Source: Cercozoa sp. M6MM (Eukaryota > Endomyxa: Ascetosporea). Taken from it: a stretch of DNA of 64,000 nt. Below are positions 51,297 to 61,526 of the stretch, one piece after another. Numbering within the stretch: the first letter of the stretch is position 1; each line of letters begins with the position of its first letter. The translations under genes and the position numbers were made by a program. The stretch lies in NCBI GenBank assembly GCA_040357565.1, contig JBDODJ010000030.1; one strand, 5' to 3'. Below the pieces are notes generated by a model. It was given only the letters and a program-made list of their open reading frames with translations, made no database searches and was not told the origin of the DNA.

Positions 51297-53592
51297 TCAG
51301 CTGGAGGCCTTTGCCTTGAGAGAAGCAAATAGCAAGCACATGCCGCCGCGCTTCTTCCTCACTGCCTGTTGGGCCTGTTGTGCGCGCCTACTTGCAATTA
51401 GGCACATCAACTTCGCACAAACCGAGACATGGCAACAAAAAGAACGCACTGCAGAAAGTCGCGGAGAACAGGAATTGCAGAGTCGGCAAAGTAGCTTTCG
51501 CTCTCAATTTGCAGATCCTGAAGAATACAATGAATCATCACAACTTCAGTTTGCTTACAGACATCAAAACTAACCTCAATTTGTTGCTGAATCTGCTCGA
51601 TCTCAGATTCAACAATCTCACTCGCGTTGTCCTTGCTCACTGCACAGCTCACCAAGGTTAAACAGTCTAGACCATTGCACACGTTGCACACGGTTCTACC
51701 GAGTCGATCGGCGTAGCTCATCCAGTTGATTCGGCTTTCCAGTTCATCAATAATCATTGCGATTGCCTGCAAACAGACAACTCGACAATCAAGACAGACC
51801 GTTGAGTAAAGGACAGACCTTGAAGCGTCGCATATGCTCATCGGATGGGTCACAAAGCGCGTCGCCCATCACCTGAAACAGCGGCAGAAGCGTCACCTTG
51901 TTCTGCCACTCCAACGGAATTCCTTCCTCGCCAAACACCGCGCTGCAACAAGATCATTGAAACAGTGTCAGTTAAATGAACAAGTATTCTTGTACCCTGC
52001 AAGTGCACCACAAATGGCTGCAGTAGTGTCTGCATCCTTGCCCAAATTGGCAGCCTACACCACTAGTGATTTTATTCAAAACAAAACATGGCCAAGAGAA
52101 AAACTGACTCGCAAAACAGCGTCCTTGAAATCGCGTGCTCCAAAGAGCGACCACAGCGCAGCTTCCATCGACTTAATGACAAAACCTGCCACAAAAGCAC
52201 AGAAACCAACTGAACTGGTCCAGAAGTAACACGTGTGCTCAGTGCGCAGTACCGCTGCCTTCGATGTTTGCGTCGGTGCGAAATGAACCGTCTAGAACGA
52301 TTGTTTGGACACGCGGGTGCAACTTGTCCACGTCGACCTTGGCTTCCCTGTAAACCCAAGCAGTGCAACCACGAAACTGCACTGTGATTAAGGGTACCCA
52401 AGCAGCGCGAGAATGTTATCGTGTTGCAGCATCTGTTTGTGCGGCTCTTCCATATTGGCGTAGTCGCCTCGAACGGCACTTGCCAGGAGAATACCTGTTC
52501 ACACGGACAGTAACACAGATTAAACAAGTCAAAATAAAGTGTTAAACTGTACCATAGACCAGACAACTGTCTGTACACATTTGAGTGCCATGTGTCGTCA
52601 CTGAACTCCTATGCACACTTTAGTTTTCTCAGATGAAAGAATGAAAGAGTGAATTTACAAGGCAGACAGACGAGCAGCATGCTCGAGCAGATTCTCCTCT
52701 GACACCTCATCAAATAGACTGGCCAGTGTGAAGGCGAAAAGTGGCACTGGAGCCAGTCGCATCAATGAACCTAAAGGCATGGATAAAGGGGACCTTGTAA
52801 CCCTTCATATCCGGACATAACACACGTGTCAAACACACCATTGCCAGCAGATCGCTCTGCCGTGTTGCCACATCTGCCATCACTCTGATCTTCCTCTGGA
52901 AAAGGCACCAGTTCAGTCACAAGAAACGCTGCAGGAAGTGAATGAAAAGGTACCAAAACGATACAGAGCCTGTCGCACCGTGATGCCGATGTCAAAGCAC
53001 CGGCCGTTGGAACTGCCAAAATCAACAACACAACTGAAATGATACCGCATGTACAAACACAAAATAGAATCTACCTTCGGTGACCTTCTCGGTACCATTT
53101 GACATAACTGCACGCATCAGAAACAGATAAGAAACACAAAGCACTGATACACGCAAAAAACACAGTCAACTGGTACCGGCGCAACTGATCCCTGAGGTCA
53201 CATTTTCGCGTTTCCAGCAGTGACTCGCCCAGGCACAGCATCATGCTCTAAAGTATGCACACTTTCAGTAGCAAAACAAAACAACAACAACAACACACAA
53301 CGAAAACGTACGGTATCATCAGTCCACTGGCCAGGTAGCAGGTTAAACGGACCGCCTCCAACAATATCCGTCAGTGGACTGAACGAACTGCGTCAACAAA
53401 AGAAAAATAAGAAAAGCAAACTCAAATCTTCTTGTGTGTCCTGTGCTACCCGGGCGGCGAAAACTCCACTGTAGTGCCGAGAGCATCGCCAACGGCTGTC
53501 CCAACGAGAGCGCCTACAGACCACAAAAGTAACCAACACCTTAAAAGGCAAAGAATCAATGCACCTCTGAAGCGCTTAAGGCGTTCTGACAT
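51297..53592 (-). CDS. ADP-ribosylglycohydrolase (ARH/DraG family)
   Basis: These two-magnesium enzymes remove ADP-ribose from proteins or related molecules. ATG 53592 opens MSERLKRFRG, and a GTGCAT intron leads to ALVGTAVGDALGTTVEF (family GxxxGDALG). Then LPGQWTDDTMMLCLGESLLE (metal motif TDDT), CDLRDQLRRY, YVKWYREGHRR, FDIGITVRQAL, GSLMRLAPVPLFAF and LLEHAARLSAL. The C-terminal core reads GSFRTDANIEGSGFVIKSME, AALWSLFGARDFKDAVL and NLGKDADTTAAICGALAGAV (metal motif DxDTxAxxxGxxxGA), then FGEEGIPLEWQNKVTLLPL. All metal ligands are present. Beyond the core an extra helical part (AIAMIIDELESRINWMSYAD, SEIVESEIEQIQQQIE) and a basic tail (QAVRKKRGGMCLLFA, LKAKASS-stop) are unusual. A stop at about 51407 is the alternative end. 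Confidence 0.8.
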
Positions 53593-53887
53593 TTTATTCG
53601 CACGACTCTGCACTATGCACATGTGCACTCCTGCTTTCGTGCGGTCAAAGTCCTAATTACACCCCTTTCCGGGAAAAACTGGAAATATCCATAGTACGTA
53701 CTTGGAAAATAGTAATCCCAGTATCATATCACGCAACAACTCTGGTCTATAACTGAAGTATTGTTGATCCGCAACGCTAGCTATTTTGGCGGCTAGCATC
53801 GACTCGGGTCGAGCGAGGGTACGTTCGGTTGTGCAGTTTACGTACATACCGCATCGCAGAGATACGATAGCCGGCGTCACGTTTTTA

Positions 53888-55932
53888 TTAGTTCCGATGT
53901 CGAATCAGCATGATATCACCGTCCTGCACGACGTAGGAGGAGCCTATCAAGCAGCGCAAAACAACATATGTACACATAGCCCGCACTAGAGTAGGATATA
54001 AACAGTATCCCGGATGGTAAATTGTACCAGCGAGCGTAACTTTGCCCTGCTGCCGAACGGCGTCCTCGCTGCCGAGTGCGATGATGTCCTCAGGTCGCCA
54101 GACGTCAGCCTTGACGAAGCCGGCCTGCAGGTCCGAATGGATGCGACCAGCGGCCTCGGGTGCTGTGGAACCGCTGCGCACGAGCCAACTCCTGGCCTCC
54201 ATGGGACCGCATCTGTTGTTTACAACCAATCGTTAGATACTTCGTCAGTGAGTGGGCAGTAGAGAGTACGTGTAGAAGTTGCTCATGTTGAGAAGTGACT
54301 TGCACTTGGCAACGACACGTTCCAAACCCGTCTCAGACGCACCGGCCTGTTTCAAAGCAATGTACACAGATCAAAGTGCCGAAAGCATGTGGTACGGCCT
54401 CCAGAAACGCGTTCCTTTCTTCTTCGTCCTCTGTGCGCAAACAAGAAGCTCAAAGAAACAGACGATACTGAGCATAGCCTTTTATACCCAAAATAGCGAC
54501 CTCCGCTTCCAGCGCAGCACACACGACGGTAACGCTATCTCTCGCTCGCTGCTCGGCTTGTCTGCACCAGCAAGAGTCATACGTATGGCGTATCTTTACC
54601 GTTGAGATGAAAACAATACTGTTTGTGCAACTCGTAGTCTTCGTGTTCCGGGTCAAGTTGCTGCAGCGCCTCTTGCAGCACAAAGTCACGCACGGCACAG
54701 ACGTGTTTGTTGCTGGCGCCATCATCGGCCACCGAGTCCTAACATAAATTAACCTGTCTACAGTGCCTTGTGCCCTTGCAATATGAGGTACCTCATCGAC
54801 GTTACAGACGTAGAGAGTCGGCTTGGCCGTGAGGAACTGCAGTTGTCGCAGCAGCTTGGCTTCGTCGGCATCCAGCAACGGCAGCAGCTGACGCAACGGC
54901 ACTTCGTTCTCCAGCGATTCGACACACTTGGTCAGCACACTCTGTCGCAGCAACTGATCGGCGGTCTGCGGCTTCTTTTTGCCGCCACTCAACGTGGACA
55001 GCTGCTTCTCTGCCGACTGCACAAAAAGAGAGCGCGCGGGTGTGTGTGTGTGTGTGTGTGTTGCTTACAGATATAGACAAGTACCTGCAGGTCAGCCAGC
55101 AGCAACTCGGAGGCAACAATCTGCTGGTCGCGCAGAGGGTCCACCGTTGTCTCAACGTGAATGATCTGTCACACAAAAAATAATACCTTTGAATTGGACA
55201 TCATAACAAAGAGCACATGGTACATCCTCCTTCTCGTAACAACGTAGCACTTGCAACACCACTTGCACACCGCGAATGTCCGCCTTTTAATTGCATCAAT
55301 ATTTAGGTATGTTCAGTGCCGATCTGTAAATCAGTGGTACGAGGAACTTATTTCCCAAACCGGCGCCCTGAGAGGCACCCTTCACCAGACCGGCAATGTC
55401 GACGAACTCGAGTGTCGACGGGATGATCTTTCCGCTCTTGTAGACTTGCGCAAGTTGCTTCAATCTAAATCGCACCCAACTTCGCTTTAATTCTCTCATT
55501 ATCGCCCAATGGAAGTGCAAATGGCGTACCTCTGGTCTGGCACATCAACTTCAGTCCTGTTGGCGTCAATGGTGGCGAAAGGGTAGTTCTGTGAGCGTTT
55601 TACGATGTACATCGCGAAAATTGTAGTATGTCATGAATAGGTTCGTGTGTACTGCTGCCAAGGCTTGCTGCGACTGGGTGAGTGCGTTAAACAGCGTGGA
55701 TTTTCCGACATTAGGCAAACCCACGAGGCCGGTAGCTAACAACAAGAGAAATAAAAAACAACAACAAACAACTCGGACAGACGATTATCCGCAAAGCATT
55801 TATCGGGCATCGCACCACTGGAGGCGAACCTCAGCTGACGCCAGCCACGCATCGCAACAGTATCCAATGCAATTAAGTGCCTCGCGGCTCTGTTCTGACT
55901 GCTAAAAAACGGCACGGCTGACGGTCTGGCCA
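53888..55932 (-). CDS. OLA1: Obg-like ATPase/GTPase YchF (OLA1), possible mitochondrial form
   Basis: YchF/OLA1 proteins are P-loop NTPases of the Obg class that act with ribosomes and in stress responses. The first exon reads [38 protein letters not shown], rich in Arg and Ser without acids at its start, like a mitochondrial leader. Then [20 protein letters not shown] (G1), [40 protein letters not shown] (G3) and [11 protein letters not shown]. Next [40 protein letters not shown] (the NVxE that replaces NKxD), [56 protein letters not shown] and [19 protein letters not shown], the TGS end. The domain set is complete. The later Met at 55852 would give a shorter leader. Confidence 0.85.
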
Positions 55933-56359
55933 TTCGGCCCAATGGGATCATTACTTGAGCGTTTGGAAGAGTTCTCAGACGACTTCCAGCCTGGCACTCA
56001 TACAATTGATTTGTGCTGTGCCTCACCACGCGTGCGTGTCCTGCAGAGGGGGCAGGTCCTTTGAGCACGTGGTTTTGATTTATTGTTTGACCACAACGAA
56101 ACCAATTGTTGGCTGAGTTGCGCTCGACTTCTGTCCTTTCCGTTGCTCTGCGTGTGGGGTGTTGTGGGTAGCACCTAGAGTGACCAGAAAGCAGCACGAG
56201 GTAGGACTGATTGCATAACAACTGACGTTTTTCCAAGTTGCCGGTCAAAAGTGACTGCTTTTCTTTCACGTTTTCTGTCGCTTAATGATTCTGCGTGCGT
56301 GCATTTTGACTGATAAGAGGACGCTTTTACGCGAGTGTGTTGCTACAGTCGTGGGTGGA

Positions 56360-58307
56360 ATGTCGCAAGGCGGGAACCCGCTGGCAGCGAGTCAGCAGCA
56401 GACAGCGCTGGCGCTGTACATGCAGCTGAATGGTCAGATGGGTCAGATGGGTCAGATGGGCAACTCGAGTCAGAGGACGCGCACCTTTGTGCCACCGCCG
56501 GCAGCGCACATGTCGATTCCGAAGCCGCAGCCGGCAGTGCCGCGGCAGCGACCGGAAGGCGCCAAGAGTCCCACCGCCGGCATGACGGATCGCGAGCGAC
56601 GCCTGCACAAGAGTGCACGCGAGAAGGAGCGTCGTGTCGCCATCAATGCTGCCTTCTCGGAACTGGCTGCCTTACTGGGTAGTTCCTCCTTCTTTCAGTC
56701 AACGTAAAGCTTTGTTACTGGCTCTGTACTGTGTTGCTCAGGTCTGCACGACTCACGTGCTCAGCAGATCAGGATACTGCAGCTTGCCAAGCAGACAGTG
56801 CTGTCGCTGCGACAGGAGAACTCGCTCCTCAAAGGCAGTGGCGCTCTGTGGCCGTGGCAGCAGGTGGTCGACACTACTACGCATGCCAGTGTGGTACCTT
56901 TACCCCCTACACCTTGCACCTTCCCCCTACACCTTACCCCCTACACCTTACCCCCTACACCTTACCCCCTGCACTTTACCCCCCACCCTGCAGTACCGAA
57001 ACCTAGCGTCGGGTGAGACACGAAGGACAGCGCCGTCGGCTCAAGAGGTGGCCAACGAGCGGCAACGCATGTTGGGTGTGCGCAACACAAGTGCCGTGTC
57101 CTTCTTGCCGCCCACACTGTCGGCTGCACATCGTGTCAAGGTACCTCACCCCCAGTCTACCCCTACCCCTCCCTACCCCTTACCTACCAGGAGACAAAGC
57201 GCACAGCACCGACGTCGGTACCAACGACGCTGAAACTGCGGCCGCACCGACCGTCGACGACGACGCTGCAGTCGCTGCTGCCGAGTGCGCCGGCGCTGTC
57301 GCTGCGAACCACTGCAGCTGCTGCCTCCTCCAACAACAACAGCAACAGCAACAACAACAGCAACAATACTGTTCGTGTGACACCTCGGCAGACTTCGTTC
57401 TACACAGGTCCTGTCCCAGGTACTGCGGCAGGTACTGCGGCAGGTACTGGCATGCCCTCCGACGTCAACGTGAGCGACATGCTGAGCGAGATTCCCATCG
57501 ACTCTGATGAGGGTGCATTTCTCTGCTTTGAACTGAGTTGCTTTGAGTTGAGTTGAGTTGCTTTGCTTTGTTGAGTTGAGCTGAGCTGAGTTGAGTTGAG
57601 TTGAGCTGAGTTGAGTTGCTTTGCTCTGGCTTAGAGCATGAGGGCGCAGGCGAGCGGCGCACGTCGCTGAGCAAGGAGGTGCGCGACGACGTGGTGCGCG
57701 CAGCGTTGAAGCGGCAGCGTAAGCGCAAGAAGACGCTGGCGGTGGACGTGGCACGTGCCAGTCGGCAGGTGGGTCCGCTGCCTTCGGTGGCAGTGCCGTC
57801 GCCGCTGTTCCGCGAGCGTGCGCTAGAGGAGCACCACATCGACATGTCGCGTCCGTCGTCGGCGCTGACTCCGGTGGCTGGCTCGGTGGAGGACGTGGCA
57901 CTGCATCGGATGGACGCACTGGACCACTCGAGTCATCATCACTCGGACCATCACTCGGATCATCACTCAGGTCATCACTCAGGTCACCACTCGAGTCATC
58001 ACTCGGGTCCCACCGACAGTGCTTCCGCCTTTGACCTCTTCCGCCGCAGTATCGACGGCAGGACTCCGCCGCACCGCAACAGTCTCGAACTACACCTCCT
58101 GCAGCCGCAGCTGCCCTTCGATGATATCGACACCACCGACGAGCACGCTGTAGCTTCTTCTCAACCAATCAATGTGGTCTATCCTGCGTGTGTATGTCCT
58201 GTGTGTATGTCCTGTGTGGCTATGTCCTGTGAGTGTAGCCTTTTCACCACCGGTCCAGCATGGACACACTGGACCTGTTCCGCACGCAGAGCGGCGACTT
58301 GTTATAG
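56360..58307 (+). CDS. Basic helix-loop-helix transcription factor
   Basis: MSQGGNPLAASQQQTALALY starts at 56360; an upstream ATG at 56285 is in frame and would add 25 residues. A GQM repeat and a Pro-rich part precede the bHLH: TDRERRLHKSAREKERRVAI then NAAFSELAALLG (basic region and helix 1), an intron in the loop, then LHDSRAQQIRILQLAKQTVL and SLRQEN (helix 2 and a short zipper-like extension). The ERR of the basic region is present, so E-box binding is likely. Later exons carry an Asn-rich run, a basic stretch (VRAALKRQRKRKKTLAVDVA), acidic patches and a His/Ser repeat (HHSDHHSDHHSGHHSGHH). The last exon ends HHRSSMDTLDLFRTQSGDLL-stop. Introns are C-rich on the sense strand or made of TTGAG repeats. 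Target genes are unknown. Confidence 0.75.
57535..57633. repeat. TTGAG/CTGAG pentanucleotide repeat in bHLH intron
   Basis: Imperfect TTGAG and CTGAG units mixed with TTGCTTTG fill the intron between the exons coding EIPIDSDE and EHEGAGERR. Confidence 0.85.
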
Positions 58308-59696
58308 TCGCGCTTCCGTGTGCTTGCGTCACTGCCCGTCTGTCGTCCGGTCAGTCCTAAGTAATGTAACCACCAGTAACCTAGCGCAACATGAAGGAAA
58401 ATTAGACGAGAACGTTTTTTTTTGTGTGCCGACTTTCAACAACAGACGAGAACACCAGAAAATTGCCTCTCGGTTGCTTTGCTCAGTTTGCTGCAATCTT
58501 CACTCTCTCATGCAAGTCGATGCAATAGAGAATTTAACATCTAAACGAAGCAAGCAACGGGAGGAAGGGAAGCGACATGTCACAGCCAGCGACGCCGGTG
58601 AAAGTGAGGAGGCGAGCCGCAGTGCTTAGAGTGCGCAAGGCTGGGCACTGCTGCAACGCACGGCGATGGCGTGCTGGAGCCGAAGCTCGAGCAAATGGCG
58701 GAACAAAATACTGTACTGCAGTTTAAAGACAAAACAAAAGTCAGAAAACGATAAGTCAGAAAACGGCAGGCTAAAAACAAACACGACACAAGTAAAGTGG
58801 GCTCTCGAAGCAGCCCCGAAACACTCCCACAGTGCATCGACACATCAAACAACAGTGTTGCACAGTGAAACGCAGACACATAGAAATCACCATTCCATAA
58901 AGCGCAAAAAGTGTCTTATGTGCACAGTGCACTCTGGCGTTCGGTAGTTTCTCGTGTCACGGGTCTCAAACTCACACAATGCCTGATAAAAGAAGGTCAA
59001 GTTTGCCCGTTTCTCCACGCACGGGTGACTTGTGACACTGTTACAAACAATTCTGACACCTAAACAATATTTAGCACGCATAAGACTAACCTAAATCTCT
59101 AATTGTGCTCAGCAAATTTGGGTGGCCAGCCAAACGGATCGTTTTTCACGGTCATTTACAAGATTGATAAAAAAGCTGAAACGCAGGAGCCCAGTTAGAA
59201 CAGTTGACAGCACTAGCGTGTTAAGTTTGTGAATTTAAATGCAATACAAATGTGCTTGTGTGTGTAATCCTGACAGCGCGGCCTCGAGAACATCGTGAAC
59301 GTGGCCAACACTGACACCTACCGTCGTGTCCCTGCACCAGCACCGCCACGCCAGCGGCTGCAGCGACCTGAGCGGCTCGCTCGCCGTCGGCCTGTGAACC
59401 GACCGTTCCGACCTTGTCGACCTCCGAACTACCTGTACGATGTGGGAGTTTGATCGCTTCCGCTCGATGAACGGGACTGATACTTCTCCCTCCGCCCGGC
59501 CCCTGGCGCCGCATCCCTTCCCCTCGCTTCGGGCAAGACTGAGATCATCACAGCGGCGCGGGCGTACACTGTAGTGTATTGCCTGTATACTGTTAGTAAT
59601 TTAAGCTACTGTAGCGCAGGAGTAACGAAAATCCTCCGTCAGGTCATTTACCGTACTCGACAGCGCAGTGAGTACAAGAATGACGACGGCCGGCGA
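58308..59696. other. Long intergenic spacer
   Basis: Nearly 1.4 kb has no gene I can support. A plus reading near 59283-59450 (VANTDTYRRVPAPAPPRQRL, RPPNYLYDVGV-stop) looks protein-like and could be an exon remnant or old retroelement coding sequence. The opposite strand is Arg/Gly-rich and looks like a shadow. Confidence 0.4.
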
Positions 59697-59741
59697 AGTC
59701 AACCCACCCTGGACTGGTGCAGAACACTCAACTAACTAACG
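59697..59741 (+). mobile_element. Very short retroelement tail copy
   Basis: The stretch GTCAACCCACCCTGGACTGG, then GTGCAG, a shortened middle and CTCAACTAACTAAC matches the last bases of the copies ending at 25391 and 39355. It is about 45 bp long and lies 70 bp from the tRNA gene on its 3' side. A flanking GACGAC on both sides could be a short target duplication, but this is weak. Confidence 0.55.
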
Positions 59742-59799
59742 ACGACAGTCGAATCCGCAGGCAAAAGTTGAACTGTAGTTTTTGTAATTAATTAAGTAC

Positions 59800-59806
59800 A
59801 AAAAAA
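59800..59806 (-). terminator. RNA polymerase III terminator (T run)
   Basis: Seven T on the minus strand begin five bases past the 3' end of the tRNA gene, the usual Pol III stop. Confidence 0.75.
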
Positions 59807-59811
59807 CGCGG

Positions 59812-59938
59812 TGCCAACGCCCGGACTCGAACCGGGATCCGCCCGCACTACCCACAACAGATTTGAAGAAAGAAGTTCGAATTGGCTTGGGGACGTCCCG
59901 AGGGACAGGTGGGCGCTCTACCATTGAGCTACATTGGC
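59812..59938 (-). tRNA. tRNA gene with intron, probably tRNA-Asp (GTC)
   Basis: The minus strand gives a 7-bp acceptor stem GCCAATG/CGTTGGC with discriminator A, T8 and A9, a D arm GCTC-AATGGTA-GAGC (A box), and a T arm CCCGG-TTCGAGT-CCGGG (B box GGTTCGAGTCC). The 5' anticodon half is CCCAC-CTGTCC. With T33 the anticodon would be GTC (Asp), but position 37 would be C, which is unusual. The 127-bp length needs an intron of about 50 bases after the anticodon. For the 3' strand, GTGGG pairs perfectly with CCCAC but leaves a variable loop of about 14; GCGGG gives a normal loop with one A-C mismatch. The identity is therefore provisional. The intron fits the Sen34 gene found nearby. Confidence 0.75.
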
Positions 59939-60158
59939 AGTCAAGAGCTCGATAGGCACCTACCATATCTACAAATGCTGACAGTGAACTTATTTGTGAC
60001 CACATCATGGGCTAGTTTGTCAGATCTTCATTTGCATCAACTAACGAACTAACCTAGTGCAACACCGGAACCCAATCAGATCCAGTTGTTTCGACGCAAT
60101 AATGAGAAGGAAGTTAAACGAAAAGAAAATACAACTGCCGCATATGTAGTAGCTGAGC

Positions 60159-61281
60159 TTAGAAGAACCAGTAGGACTCGGCAAGGACGTCGAGCGTGTA
60201 GCCAGTGGCCATGAGGACACCGGCGGCAACGGCCGGCGTGATCCAGGTGCGATCGAGCTCGTAGTGCTGCGTGTGCGCGTCCTGGGCCTTGGCCGGGAAG
60301 ACGCCGTCGAGCATGGCTGGCCGCGCGTGCGGGTTGCGCATCAGCACGTGCAGCACCTCCTCGCGCTCCCAGGGCGCCACCGAATCGCGCGTCCAGTTGA
60401 AGCGCTGCAGCTCCTCCTCGACGGCCTCGTTGACGAGACGCACCTGGCGCGACGAGAAGCGGTACGACTCGGCGTACCGGCCGCCGAAAATGATCTGCTC
60501 GGCCGCGTCGACGTAGCCGAGACGCAGGTACTCGAGTGCCGGCACGAGACGGTCGCGCTGGTGGGTCTGCGCAGCCACACGGCCCGGGAACTCGCGCACC
60601 TTCTTGATCCAGAGCTTCTTCTCGATCTCGACAACGTCGTCGAGGAACATCAGCTGGTGCTGGAACGACTCCAGCGCCTCCTCGGCAGCCGTCTTGGCCA
60701 GCAACTCGGCCTTCTCGCCCTCCAGCGGCATCAAATCGACTGAACAAGGGTGCAGGAGGTATAACTGTAGCAACAGGTTGCAGTAACAGTGTGTGGTACC
60801 ATCAAGCAACTCGCAGATCTTCTCCACCGACGCCAGACCGGCCGGGACTGTCGGTCTGACCTGTGAGGATGGGAAATAACAGATGGCAAGGATGGCAGGA
60901 AGTAAGGACGTAAGGGAAGGGAGTAAAGGAGTAAAGAGGAGGGCGAACGAGTCCCAAGCACAACAAAGGAAAAGGCTAAAGTAAAGGCTAAAGTAAAGTA
61001 CCCACTGGTTGTGCTTGTCGAACTCTTCGTAGTCGTCAACGTTGACGATCGCATTATACTCCTTGGCCGAGTAAACCTCACCGTTCAGCAGCGCCTGGTC
61101 AAACTCCTCCGTGTTGATCTTGTAGTTCGGAATGCTCGGGTTGGGCGTCTCAATGCCCGACACTGGACCTGCAGAGACAACACAAGTGCAAAGCGCACCA
61201 CAATTGTTTCTAACTGATCGGGGCTGTACCGTGCCGCCGAGAGGCACCCCGCGCCAGCTTAACTGCTCGCTTTGCCAGCAT
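60159..61281 (-). CDS. Mitochondrial-type protein, unrecognised
   Basis: ATG 61281 opens MLAKRAVKLARGASRRH, a typical mitochondrial presequence of alternating basic and hydrophobic residues. A GTACAG intron leads to GPVSGIETPNPSIPNYKINT, EEFDQALLNGEVYSAKEYNA and IVNVDDYEEFDKHNQW. A short exon VRPTVPAGLASVEKICELLD follows. The long last exon begins VDLMPLEGEKAELLAKTAAE and runs through ESFQHQLMFLDDVVEIEKKL, WIKKVREFPGRVAAQTHQRD, LGYVDAAEQIIFGGRYAESY and RFNWTRDSVAPWEREEVLHV. It ends TPAVAAGVLMATGYTLDVLA-ESYWFF-stop, a possible membrane segment. The exons have strongly codon-biased, GC-rich sequence like Rpn8 next to it, which suggests high expression. It may be a lineage-specific respiratory-complex or ATP-synthase-associated subunit, but I cannot name it. 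Confidence 0.6.
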
Positions 61282-61526
61282 GCCTATGATACATCTCAAT
61301 TACGTTCACGAGCGCACCAACGTGCCCAAGACGGCCAGCAGAGCAACAAAGAAATTACGTTTGCCGTAGATAGTTACCTAGAGAGCGCAGTCACAGTGAA
61401 GGCACGAGCTAGGATTGCCGTGCAGCGTGCGTGACGGCGTGCAGCCAGACTGCCTTGATTAAGGGGGCCACCCAGTTTTTGGTTTTGGAAATAGTTGCAA
61501 GAATTTTGCGCTGTTCTGGGCCTCTC
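61282..61526. promoter_or_regulatory. Divergent promoter of mitochondrial-type gene and Rpn8
   Basis: These 245 bp separate two divergent starts of codon-biased genes. No TATA box or named site stands out; the role is inferred from position. Confidence 0.45.
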
